DNA from: Flavobacteriaceae bacterium
GTDB taxonomy: Bacteria > Bacteroidota > Bacteroidia > Flavobacteriales > Flavobacteriaceae
Length of the DNA: 9,736 bases
Direction of reading: 5' to 3'
NCBI GenBank assembly: GCA_020435885.1
Contig: JAGQYU010000114.1
Coordinates: 1-9,736, forward strand
The notes under the pieces are model-generated. The model made no database searches. It was given only the letters and a program-made list of their open reading frames with translations, and was not told where the DNA came from. The stretch's first letter is position 1, and the number at the start of each line of letters is the position of its first letter. The translations under genes and the position numbers were made by a program. Below are positions 1-6,939 of the stretch, one piece after another.

Positions 1-2099
1 TCACCTTTAAGGATAATATTAAGCTCTTTAAAGTCGCCCAACGCAATTCTTCTACCAATTTCATCAAGTGTGATGTGTCTTTGTGTTCTTACGGATTGTT
101 CACGTTGCAACTGATCTCTCTTAGCAGCAATTTGCTTAGCCTCTCTTTCATCGTCAAATACCCTGAACTTATCACCTGCTTGTGGCGCTCCGTCAAGACC
201 TAAAATAGATACAGGAGCTGATGGGCCTGCTTCTTTCATAATATTACCACGTTCATCATGCATTGCCTTTACCTTACCGCTATGTCTTCCTGCCAGCAGA
301 TAATCACCAATTCTTAATGTACCAGCTTCTACTAAAATAGTGGCAACGTATCCTTTACCTTTGTCTAACAAGGCCTCTATGATAGTACCTGTAGCATTTT
401 TATCAGGATTTGCTTTAAGATCGAGTAATTCGGCTTCAAGCATCACTTTTTCAAGAAGTTCACCCACACCAAGACCTGTTTTTGCAGAAATATCATGTGA
501 TTGTATCTTACCACCCCAGTCTTCAACCAACAAATTCATTCCGGCAAGTTCTTCTTTTACTTTTTCAGGATTGGCATTTGGCTTGTCAATTTTATTGATG
601 GCAAATACTATTGGCACTCCGGCTGCCTGCGCATGGCTGATAGCTTCTTTTGTCTGAGGCATGATGGAATCATCCGCCGCAATTACAATAATAACTATGT
701 CCGTAATTTGGGCACCACGAGCACGCATAGCTGTAAAGGCTTCGTGGCCGGGAGTATCTAAAAATGTTATTTTTTGACCGTTAGAAACTTCTACACTATA
801 AGCACCTATGTGCTGTGTAATTCCTCCTGATTCACCAGCTATAACATTCGTTTTTCTAATATAATCTAATAAAGAAGTTTTACCATGGTCTACATGCCCC
901 ATAACCGTAACTATAGGAGCTCTTGGTTTTAAATCTTCAGGTTCATCAACAACTTCTTCAATAGCCTCTTCTACTTCTGAACTAACAAACTCCACTTCAT
1001 AACCAAACTCTTCGGCTACAATAGTCAATGTTTCGGCATCTAATCGTTGGTTCATGGTAACCATCATTCCTAAAGACATACATGCTGAGATGATCTGCGT
1101 TACAGAAACATCCATCATGGTAGCCAACTCACTTGCCGTTACAAACTCAGTAGCTTTAAGCACTTTACTTTCTGCTTCTTGCTGCTGAATATCCATTTCC
1201 GTTTGCTTACGGTGCATTTCTCTCTTCTCTCTACGGTATTTTGCAGCTTTAGATTTGGTAGTTTTACCTTGAAGTTTTTCAAGTGTTTCTCTTACTTGTT
1301 TTTGTACTTCCTCTTCTGAAGGTTCTTCTTTTATAACGTGTTTTCTGCCTTTTCCTTTATTCTGATCACCAGGCTTGAAGTCTCTTTGTTGGAAAGAATT
1401 ACTTTTTATAGGCGGCTTATTAATACGTTTCCTTTTTCTCTTTTCAGTTCTATTTTCAGAAGGTTTTTCTTTTTTCTCTTCTTTCTTTTTAGGCTTTTCA
1501 AATTGTTTTAGATCAATTTTTTCACCTACTTGTTTAGGTCCTGTAAGCTTTTGATATTTGGTTTCAATCTTTTCTGGCTCTTCAGGCCTTTCAGGTTCCT
1601 CTGGCTTTGGCTTTACTTCTTTTACCGGTTCTTTTTCTGCTACAACAGGTTCTTCTTTTACTTCTTCAACCTGTTCCTTTTCAACAACCGGCTCTTCTTT
1701 TACTTCTTTTGGCTCTTCTTTTTTCTCAGGTTTTTTTGGCTCTATGTCAATCTTTCCAACCGTTTTTATATGAATCTCTCTTTCAGATTCAGTCTTAAAG
1801 ATTTCTTTTTTAGCCTCTTCTTCCAAGCGTTTTTTCTCCAGCTCTTTTTCATGAGCAATTCTCAAAATTTCTTCTTTCTCTTTACGCTTTTCTTCACCAA
1901 CTTCTTTGGAAGCTACTTTTTTACTTTTATCAACCTGAAATTCGTCTAAAAGAACATTATATACCTCACTAGATATTTTGGTAGTAGGCCGTGCCTCTAT
2001 ATCATACCCCTTCTTTGAAAGGAATTCTACCGCTCTATCTAACGATATATTCAGTTCTCTTAAAACTTTATTAAGCCTCAAATTATTAGTATCAGCCAT
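1..2099 (-). CDS. infB: Translation initiation factor IF-2, 3'-truncated by window edge
   Basis: IF-2 is the GTPase that places initiator fMet-tRNA on the 30S subunit and promotes 50S joining. The 699 codons seen are open without interruption. In order: an N-terminal IF2_N domain (about 1-55, beginning MADTNNLRLNKVLREL); a long Lys/Glu/Pro-rich linker (about 60-310) with a repeated octapeptide EVKEEPVV; a second IF2_N domain (about 315-370); the GTPase domain with G1 GHVDHGKT at 401-408, G3 DTPGH at 448-452, G4 NKID at 502-505 and G5 SAK at 538-540; then a beta-barrel domain II. The frame runs off the left edge at a GD motif, so domain III and the C-terminal fMet-tRNA-binding domain are missing only because of the window; Bacteroidetes IF-2 is usually above 900 residues. 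The ATG at 2099 gives the canonical N-terminus. It lies 29 bases after nusA, with an A-rich leader and no Shine-Dalgarno motif, so it is probably co-transcribed with nusA and rimP. Confidence 0.97.
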   Translation of the reverse strand, partial: MADTNNLRLNKVLRELNISLDRAVEFLSKKGYDIEARPTTKISSEVYNVLLDEFQVDKSKKVASKEVGEEKRKEKEEILRIAHEKELEKKRLEEEAKKEIFKTESEREIHIKTVGKIDIEPKKPEKKEEPKEVKEEPVVEKEQVEEVKEEPVVAEKEPVKEVKPKPEEPERPEEPEKIETKYQKLTGPKQVGEKIDLKQFEKPKKKEEKKEKPSENRTEKRKRKRINKPPIKSNSFQQRDFKPGDQNKGKGRKHVIKEEPSEEEVQKQVRETLEKLQGKTTKSKAAKYRREKREMHRKQTEMDIQQQEAESKVLKATEFVTASELATMMDVSVTQIISACMSLGMMVTMNQRLDAETLTIVAEEFGYEVEFVSSEVEEAIEEVVDEPEDLKPRAPIVTVMGHVDHGKTSLLDYIRKTNVIAGESGGITQHIGAYSVEVSNGQKITFLDTPGHEAFTAMRARGAQITDIVIIVIAADDSIMPQTKEAISHAQAAGVPIVFAINKIDKPNANPEKVKEELAGMNLLVEDWGGKIQSHDISAKTGLGVGELLEKVMLEAELLDLKANPDKNATGTIIEALLDKGKGYVATILVEAGTLRIGDYLLAGRHSGKVKAMHDERGNIMKEAGPSAPVSILGLDGAPQAGDKFRVFDDEREAKQIAAKRDQLQREQSVRTQRHITLDEIGRRIALGDFKELNIILKG

Positions 2100-2128
2100 A
2101 TTTTTATTTTCGTTTCTTTTGTGGAAGA

Positions 2129-3376
2129 TTAATCTTCAAATTCTTCCCTTAATATTCTTTGAACGTCTATAATTGTTTCTTCTTCTAAATCAGTTCTTTT
2201 AACAAGTTCAGTAACATCCAGTTCTAACACACTTCTTGCAGTGTCTAAACCAATGCTTTTAAACTCTTCAATAATCCAGCCTTCTATTTCATCAGAAAAT
2301 TCAGTCAATTCAACATCTTCATCAGCAACACCTTCACGTTGAACATCTAATTCATATCCTGTAAGCTGGCTTGCCAAACGGATGTTAACACCACCCTTAC
2401 CAATTGCCTTAGAAACCTCTTCAGGTTTTAAAAACACATCAACTCTAGGCTTTTCTCCTTCAGCGGCTTCTTTAATTTCCATTGAAACTACTTTTGCTGG
2501 ACTTAATGCTCTGGCAATAAATATTTTATCATTTTTAGTGAAATTGATAACGTCTATGTTTTCGTTACCTAATTCACGTACAATTCCGTGGATTCTAGAA
2601 CCTTTCATCCCTACACAAGCACCAACAGGGTCAATTCTATCATCATAAGAATCAACGGCGATTTTAGCTTTTTCTCCAGGGATTCTGGCAACTCTTTCTA
2701 TAGTGATCAAACCATCAAAAACCTCAGGAATTTCTTGTTCAAATAATTTAACCAAAAATTCTGGAGCTGTTCTAGACATGATGATGGTAGGTTTATTGCC
2801 TTTAAGCTCTACCTGCTTTATGATACCTCTAACGGTTTCTCCTTTTCTAAAATAATCAGATTTTATTTGTTCACTTTTAGGGAGAACTACTTCATTACCT
2901 TCGTCGTCCAATAAAATTACGGCATTGTGTCTAATATGATGAACCTCTGCGCTGTAAATTTCTCCTTCTAAATCTTTAAATTGCTTGAAAACATTGGTGT
3001 TATCATGCTCATGTATTTTAGAGATAAGGTTTTGTCTCAACGCTAAAATGGCTCTTCTACCAAGATCTATTAATTTTACCTCCTCAGACACGTCTTCGCC
3101 AACTTCAAAGTCAGGCTCAATTTTTCTAGCGTCTGTTAATGAAATTTCTTCGTTAGGATCTTCTACCTCTCCATCGTTCACCACCACTCTGTTTCTCCAA
3201 ATCTCCAAATCTCCTTTATCTGGATTTATGATAATATCAAAGTTATCATCAGAACCATATTTTTTCTTTAAAGCGGCTCTAAAAACTTCTTCAAGGATAG
3301 CCATCAGCGTTACCCTATCAATACTTTTATCATCTTTAAACTCGGAAAAAGACTCAATTAACGCAATGTTTTCCAT
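2129..3376 (-). CDS. nusA: Transcription termination/antitermination factor NusA
   Basis: NusA binds RNA polymerase near the RNA exit channel and modulates pausing, intrinsic termination and antitermination. The 415-residue product has the RNAP-binding N-terminal domain (about 1-125, MENIALIESFSEFKDDK), an S1 RNA-binding domain (about 137-200), and two KH domains with GxxG loops GMKG (256-259) and GKGG (326-329). It ends in a short helical, acidic tail (about 370-415). It lacks the pair of long C-terminal acidic repeats of the 495-residue E. coli protein, as is usual outside the gammaproteobacteria. It starts 11 bases after rimP and ends 29 bases before infB, the classic rimP-nusA-infB order. 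The terminator-like hairpin in the rimP leader would lie under this protein's influence. Confidence 0.97.
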   Translation of the reverse strand: MENIALIESFSEFKDDKSIDRVTLMAILEEVFRAALKKKYGSDDNFDIIINPDKGDLEIWRNRVVVNDGEVEDPNEEISLTDARKIEPDFEVGEDVSEEVKLIDLGRRAILALRQNLISKIHEHDNTNVFKQFKDLEGEIYSAEVHHIRHNAVILLDDEGNEVVLPKSEQIKSDYFRKGETVRGIIKQVELKGNKPTIIMSRTAPEFLVKLFEQEIPEVFDGLITIERVARIPGEKAKIAVDSYDDRIDPVGACVGMKGSRIHGIVRELGNENIDVINFTKNDKIFIARALSPAKVVSMEIKEAAEGEKPRVDVFLKPEEVSKAIGKGGVNIRLASQLTGYELDVQREGVADEDVELTEFSDEIEGWIIEEFKSIGLDTARSVLELDVTELVKRTDLEEETIIDVQRILREEFED

Positions 3377-3387
3377 TCTGTCTTAAA

Positions 3388-3852
3388 TTAAAAAATTATT
3401 TTCACTTTTGCTTGTTTTATTTCACTGTATGGCACATCTGCCTTTTTAATTACTGTTGTTTTTCCTTTACCTACTTCTTTAGGCTCTCGGGTTTTCCACT
3501 CAACAGTTATTCCGTTCTCATCACAATTGGTTAGTACGCCCTCCAATGTATCTGTAGTTGTTTTTACTGATAGCGTCCTTCCAATATTCTTTTTATATTG
3601 CCTGTTATCTACCAAAGGTTCTGTTGCCCCCGGCGATGTTACTTCTAACGAAAAATCAACTTCTTCTCTATCTAAATGATTTTCAATAAATCGGCTTATA
3701 TCAATACAATCACTAATGGTAACTCCATTGTAACCATCTACAATTACTGTAATTTTATTATCGGTTGATATATTACAATCAATCAAAAATAAAGACTCTT
3801 TTTCTTCAAGAGCTTCCTCTGTTAATGTTAGTATGTGATTTTTATCAATCAT
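3388..3852 (-). CDS. rimP: Ribosome maturation factor RimP
   Basis: RimP assists maturation of the 30S subunit. The 154-residue protein has the family layout: an N-terminal alpha/beta domain (about 1-80) ending in a variant of the signature segment, LEVTSPGATEPL (69-80, where the usual form is LEVSSPG followed by a short conserved stretch), and a C-terminal Sm-like barrel (about 85-154). The residues after SPG depart from the common LDRPL, which is normal for Bacteroidetes. It is the first gene of the cluster and is followed 11 bases later by nusA. The ATG at 3852 lies six bases after the U-run of a strong hairpin, so the start is next to a possible attenuator. The family assignment rests on the motif plus synteny. 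Confidence 0.93.
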   Translation of the reverse strand: MIDKNHILTLTEEALEEKESLFLIDCNISTDNKITVIVDGYNGVTISDCIDISRFIENHLDREEVDFSLEVTSPGATEPLVDNRQYKKNIGRTLSVKTTTDTLEGVLTNCDENGITVEWKTREPKEVGKGKTTVIKKADVPYSEIKQAKVKIIF

Positions 3853-3858
3853 TTGTAC

Positions 3859-3884
3859 AAAAAGAGGGGACTTTTTGTCCCCTC
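3859..3884 (-). promoter_or_regulatory. Terminator-like hairpin in the rimP-nusA-infB leader (candidate attenuator)
   Basis: On the minus-strand RNA, GAGGGGAC and GTCCCCTC form a perfect 8-bp stem around an AAAAA loop (3864-3884), followed directly by five U (3863-3859) and then, after GTACAA, the rimP ATG. This is the shape of an intrinsic terminator. Its U-run is only on the rimP side, and the next gene upstream (usp) is divergent, so it cannot be the normal terminator of an upstream gene. It lies between the putative promoter and the first gene, which suggests attenuation of the cluster or a translation-blocking structure. No open leader peptide and no obvious competing antiterminator is visible in the roughly 25 bases before the stem. 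Confidence 0.6.
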
Positions 3885-3913
3885 CAGTATCTTAAACACC
3901 GTAATTTTCGCTG

Positions 3914-3944
3914 CAAATATATAAACTTAATTTCATAATGACAA
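3914..3944 (-). promoter_or_regulatory. Putative promoter of rimP-nusA-infB
   Basis: Read on the minus strand, a TTG (3944-3942) is followed after 20 bases by TATATTTG (3921-3914), an exact match to the Bacteroidetes -7 consensus TAnnTTTG at acceptable spacing from the -33 TTG. Transcription would start near 3907-3910, giving a leader of about 55-60 bases that contains the hairpin at 3864-3884. Assigned from consensus and position only. Confidence 0.5.
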
Positions 3945-3950
3945 GAATCA

Positions 3951-3982
3951 TTGAATTTTAACGTTATAGTAGTGTATCTTTA
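3951..3982 (+). promoter_or_regulatory. Putative promoter of the first usp gene
   Basis: TTG at 3951-3953 and TATCTTTA at 3975-3982 (one mismatch to TAnnTTTG), with a 21-base spacer, precede the ATG at 4013 with a short A-rich leader. The palindrome TAACGTTA (3959-3966) lies inside the spacer and could be a regulator site. The element is divergent from, and close to, the putative rimP promoter; the two share a 160-base intergenic region. Confidence 0.33.
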
Positions 3983-4012
3983 TAGTGAAGTAGAATCAAT
4001 AAACCCAAAAAA

Positions 4013-4843
4013 ATGAAAAAAATATTAGTTCCTATCGATTTTTCTGATGAGGCACAATACGCTGCAAAAGTAGCTGCAAAAATAGCACTAAAGACCAATA
4101 GCGAAATATATCTTCTACATATGCTAGATCTGCCTTCAAATAGTATTGATCCTGTTGAAATGAGCAATTTTTATGATGGTCCGCAGACCGTTTTCTTTAT
4201 GAAAGGAATCCACAAACGTTTTGAGGAGTTTAAAAAATTACCATTCTTTAAAGATGTAAAATTGAACGAAACCGTTCGTTTCCATAAAGCCTTTGAAGGG
4301 GTTATTGAAGAAAGTAAAAAGAATGATATAGACCTTATTGTAATGGGCTCTCAAGGAGCTACCGGTCTTAAGGAAATGCTAGTTGGTTCTAATACAGAAA
4401 AAGTAGTAAGGCAATCAGACATACCTGTGTTGGTAATCAAAAAAGATATACCGGATTTTAAAATCAAGGACATGATCTTTGCTTCAGATTTTGGTGCTGA
4501 CGGTAAAAAAACATTCCAAAACGTAATTAACTTTGCAAACATTTTCGGAGCTAAAATCCATTTACTGTTCATCAATACTATCCATAATTTTGAACCTACT
4601 AAGGTTACCAAAGTAAAACTGGAAGAGTTTGTAAAATCATTCAACGTAAAAGATTATACATTAAACATTTACAATGATACCACTATTGAAGAAGGCATCT
4701 TAAACTTTGGTAAAGAAACCAATGCAGATGTAATTGCTATTAACACTCATGGACGTAGTGGATTATCGCAACTTTTTAGTGAAAGTATCAGTAAAGAACT
4801 GGCCAATCATGCCATTAGGCCGGTTATCACTTTTAAAATTTAA
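4013..4843 (+). CDS. Universal stress protein, tandem UspA domains (copy 1)
   Basis: A cytoplasmic two-domain UspA-family protein of 276 residues. Each half starts with the family's hydrophobic strand: KKILVPIDFS at 2-11 and KDMIFASDF at 152-160. The first domain keeps the ATP-binding pattern G-2x-G-9x-G-S as G112, G115, G125, S126 (MGSQGATGLKEMLVGSN). The second domain has a degenerate version (N244, G247, E257, S258), so nucleotide binding, if any, is expected in domain 1. Usp proteins are induced by starvation, oxidative and other stresses; their molecular role is often unclear, and nothing here fixes it. The ATG follows an A-rich leader without Shine-Dalgarno. A paralogue of the same length follows 78 bases downstream, beyond an intrinsic terminator, so this gene is probably transcribed on its own. 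Confidence 0.93.
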   Translation: MKKILVPIDFSDEAQYAAKVAAKIALKTNSEIYLLHMLDLPSNSIDPVEMSNFYDGPQTVFFMKGIHKRFEEFKKLPFFKDVKLNETVRFHKAFEGVIEESKKNDIDLIVMGSQGATGLKEMLVGSNTEKVVRQSDIPVLVIKKDIPDFKIKDMIFASDFGADGKKTFQNVINFANIFGAKIHLLFINTIHNFEPTKVTKVKLEEFVKSFNVKDYTLNIYNDTTIEEGILNFGKETNADVIAINTHGRSGLSQLFSESISKELANHAIRPVITFKI

Positions 4844-4862
4844 CCCTAATTATATCTATAGT

Positions 4863-4891
4863 AAGGCTCTTTCTTTCAAAGAGCCTTTTTT
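4863..4891 (+). terminator. Intrinsic terminator between the two usp genes
   Basis: AAGGCTCTTT (4863-4872) pairs perfectly with AAAGAGCCTT (4878-4887) around a CTTTC loop, with six T at 4886-4891. It lies 19 bases after the stop of the first usp gene and before the second. The second gene must therefore rely on its own promoter or on read-through. On the reverse strand the stem is also preceded by A and followed by an A-rich rather than a T-rich stretch, so the terminator is directional. Confidence 0.85.
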
Positions 4892-4921
4892 AATTCAAAA
4901 AAAATAGCTAGTTTAGATACC

Positions 4922-5752
4922 ATGAAAAAAATACTTGTTCCAATCGATTTTTCTGAGCAGGCGATACACGCCTGTAAAGTTGCGGCTTCAATCGCCAAAA
5001 AAACTAACAGTGAAATTATTTTGCTCCACATGCTGGACGTTCCTTCGGGTAGTGTAGACCCTGCTGACAGTGGAAATTTGAGTGGCGGAGGCCAAACCAT
5101 TTTCTACCTTAAAAGTATTAGCAAAAAATTTAATGAATTAAAGGCATCTCCTTTTTTTGAAGATGTTACTGTTTCTGATAAAGTGCTTTTTCACAAAGCT
5201 TTTGAAGGTGTTATTGAAGAAAGCAAAAAGAATGATGTAGACCTTATCGTAATGGGCTCACAAGGAGCAACCGGACTTAAAGAAATGCTGGTTGGTTCTA
5301 ATACCGAAAAAGTGGTGAGGTTATCGCATATTCCCGTGTTGGTAATCAAACAAGACATTGATGATTTTAAAATTGATGATCTGATCTTTGCCTCCGATTT
5401 TTCTGATGAAAGTAAAAAATCATTCCAAAAAGTAATAGATTTTGCTACTATTTTCAAATCAAAAATACACTTATTGTACATAACTACCATTGGTAATTTT
5501 GAGCCCACAAAAACCTCTGAAAAAAGGTTACAAGACTTTATTGCCGGGTTTAAATTAAACGATTATACCATCAATATTTATAACGATAGAACCATAGAAG
5601 AAGGTATTTTAAACTTTGGTAGAGAGATCAATGCTGATGTAATAGCTATCTATACACATGGAAGGAGTGGTCTTTCGCAATTATTTAGCGAAAGCATTAG
5701 TAAAGAACTGGCAAATCATGCCCTACGCCCTGTAGTTACATTTAGAATTTAG
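4922..5752 (+). CDS. Universal stress protein, tandem UspA domains (copy 2)
   Basis: A second 276-residue, two-domain UspA protein that aligns to its neighbour without a gap and is about 72% identical by my hand count (199/276). The domain-1 ATP motif is intact (G112, G115, G125, S126); domain 2 is degenerate, with Tyr at 244 instead of Asn. Identity is concentrated at 91-130 and 221-276, while residues 41-90 are much more divergent. Codon third positions differ throughout the conserved blocks, which points to an older duplication held by selection rather than a very recent copy. It ends with TAG. The upstream 30 bases after the terminator hold only a weak -7-like TAGTTTAG (4909-4916) very close to the ATG, so its promoter is not clear. 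Confidence 0.93.
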   Translation: MKKILVPIDFSEQAIHACKVAASIAKKTNSEIILLHMLDVPSGSVDPADSGNLSGGGQTIFYLKSISKKFNELKASPFFEDVTVSDKVLFHKAFEGVIEESKKNDVDLIVMGSQGATGLKEMLVGSNTEKVVRLSHIPVLVIKQDIDDFKIDDLIFASDFSDESKKSFQKVIDFATIFKSKIHLLYITTIGNFEPTKTSEKRLQDFIAGFKLNDYTINIYNDRTIEEGILNFGREINADVIAIYTHGRSGLSQLFSESISKELANHALRPVVTFRI

Positions 5753-5806
5753 GTATCTTAACAATAAAATTAAGAACTCTCCTTAACAAGTTACCCTCAA
5801 AATCAT

Positions 5807-5814
5807 TATTTTTG
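5807..5814 (+). promoter_or_regulatory. Possible -7 element for the LacI-family gene
   Basis: TATTTTTG matches TAnnTTTG exactly and lies 22 bases before the ATG at 5837, but I see no convincing TTG 17-23 bases upstream. The same stretch can fold weakly: AAAATCA (5799-5805) pairs with TGATTTT (5817-5823) over an 11-base loop. No strong terminator for the preceding usp gene is visible in this 84-base gap. Confidence 0.28.
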
Positions 5815-5836
5815 GGTGATTTTAATGCGCCGTTAA

Positions 5837-6850
5837 ATGAGCAACAAAATAACTTTAAAGCAATTAGCAAAAGAACTAGGCTTATCAGTTTCTACCGTTT
5901 CCAAAGCTTTAAAGAACAGCTATGAAATAAATGAGAAAACCATTGCTAAAGTTCAGGCTTTAGCCAAAAAATACAATTACCGCCCCAACCGAATGGCCTT
6001 GAGTTTAAAGACCAATGCCACTATGACCATAGGGGTTGTTATCCCAAATATTCTAAACTATTTCTTTTCAAAAGTATTATTAGGCATTGAAGAAGAGGCC
6101 AATAAAAGAGGCTATCAAATCATTATATGCCTTTCTAACAATCAATATCAAAAAGAGGCCGAAAGTATGCGCTTGCTAAGCGATGGCAGCGTAGATGGTT
6201 TTATCCTTTCTATTGCTAAAGAAACACAATTGCAACAACATGAAGATCACTTTAATAAAATAATTGAAGAAGGTTATCCTATTGTAATGTTCGACAGGGT
6301 TTCTGATAATGTGGAGTGCGATAAAGTTGTTATCAACGATTTTGATGCTGCCTATGATGCTACTTCTTTCCTGCTAAAGCAAGGAAGAAAAAAAATTGCC
6401 ATGATAACCACTTTGAACGATTTAGGTATCGGAAAATTAAGAACCGGCGGTTACAGAAAAGCACTAGCAGATAATAAAAAATATGCTCACGATGAGTTGA
6501 TTGTAAAGATCCATGATAAGAAAGATTTTGAAACTTCTATCAATAAATTATTTGAAGAACATAAAGACCTTGATGGCGTTTTTGCAACTGATAATGTTTC
6601 TGCAATAACAGCATTAAAGATAGCTCACAATAAAGGATATAAAGTTCCTAAACAATTATCAATTATTGGTTTTTCTGACGATAAAGTTTCGAGAATGGCC
6701 TTCCCTTCTTTAACGGTAGTTTCACAAAGTGCCAGAGAAATTGGCAAAGAAGCTGCCAGTATGCTGATTGACAGACTTAAAAACCCTTCATCTAAAAACT
6801 ACAAAACAACTGTTATTAAAACAGATGTTATTTTTAGAGAAACTACATAA
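5837..6850 (+). CDS. LacI/GalR-family transcriptional regulator
   Basis: A DNA-binding repressor or activator of 337 residues, the usual family length. The N-terminal helix-turn-helix is TLKQLAKELGLSVSTVSKAL (6-25), with the hinge helix at about 49-60 (RPNRMALSLKTN, including the conserved Ala54 and Leu57 that pack in the minor groove). Residues 63-337 are the periplasmic-binding-protein-like effector domain: GVVIPNILNYFFSKVLLGIE near its start, FDRV at 152-155, GFSDD at 278-282. Most relatives sense sugars or their phosphates, but no transporter, TonB/SusCD pair or glycosidase is in view, so the ligand and targets cannot be told from context. The start is ATG at 5837, preceded directly by a three-codon mini-ORF (ATG at 5825, TAA at 5834-5836). 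The stop codon overlaps a perfect 14-base palindrome. Confidence 0.93.
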   Translation: MSNKITLKQLAKELGLSVSTVSKALKNSYEINEKTIAKVQALAKKYNYRPNRMALSLKTNATMTIGVVIPNILNYFFSKVLLGIEEEANKRGYQIIICLSNNQYQKEAESMRLLSDGSVDGFILSIAKETQLQQHEDHFNKIIEEGYPIVMFDRVSDNVECDKVVINDFDAAYDATSFLLKQGRKKIAMITTLNDLGIGKLRTGGYRKALADNKKYAHDELIVKIHDKKDFETSINKLFEEHKDLDGVFATDNVSAITALKIAHNKGYKVPKQLSIIGFSDDKVSRMAFPSLTVVSQSAREIGKEAASMLIDRLKNPSSKNYKTTVIKTDVIFRETT

Positions 6851-6882
6851 TCTAGATTATTAATTTTTTTGATGCTTTTTTT
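6847..6882 (+). terminator. Palindrome plus T-runs at the end of the LacI-family gene
   Basis: ATAATCTAGATTAT (6847-6860) is a perfect 14-base palindrome overlapping the TAA stop, followed by two runs of seven T (6864-6870 and 6876-6882). As RNA it can only form about five A-U pairs with a small loop, so it would be a weak terminator at best. A dyad binding site is the alternative. Confidence 0.25.
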
Positions 6883-6939
6883 AGTATAAAAATCTGTAAA
6901 TTAGTATCTGTTATTAACCATAAACTAAACCCCTAAACT

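Noticed and set aside
340..761. Overlapping plus-strand open frames opposite the IF-2 GTPase domain
   Set aside because: The minus-strand frame encodes complete G1-G5 motifs; these frames have no domain signature and are shadows.
1530..1949. Phe-rich open frame on the plus strand
   Set aside because: It is the antisense shadow of the Lys/Glu-rich IF-2 linker; Phe/Leu/Ser runs are the expected complement of AAA/GAA codons.
1..2099. Possible frameshift in infB
   Set aside because: Start codon, G1, G3, G4, G5 and the left-edge residues all fall in the same frame, so the gene is intact and only cut by the window.
2985..3386. 133-codon plus-strand frame opposite nusA
   Set aside because: Antisense to well-conserved NusA N-terminal sequence; Ser/Leu-rich with no recognisable features.
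5756..5775. TCTTAA/TTAAGA inverted repeat after the second usp gene as a terminator
   Set aside because: Six mostly A-T pairs with an 8-base loop and no following T-run.
6869..6904. TTG ... TAAATTAG as the lemA promoter
   Set aside because: The spacer is 25 bases and the -7 box has a mismatch; not convincing.
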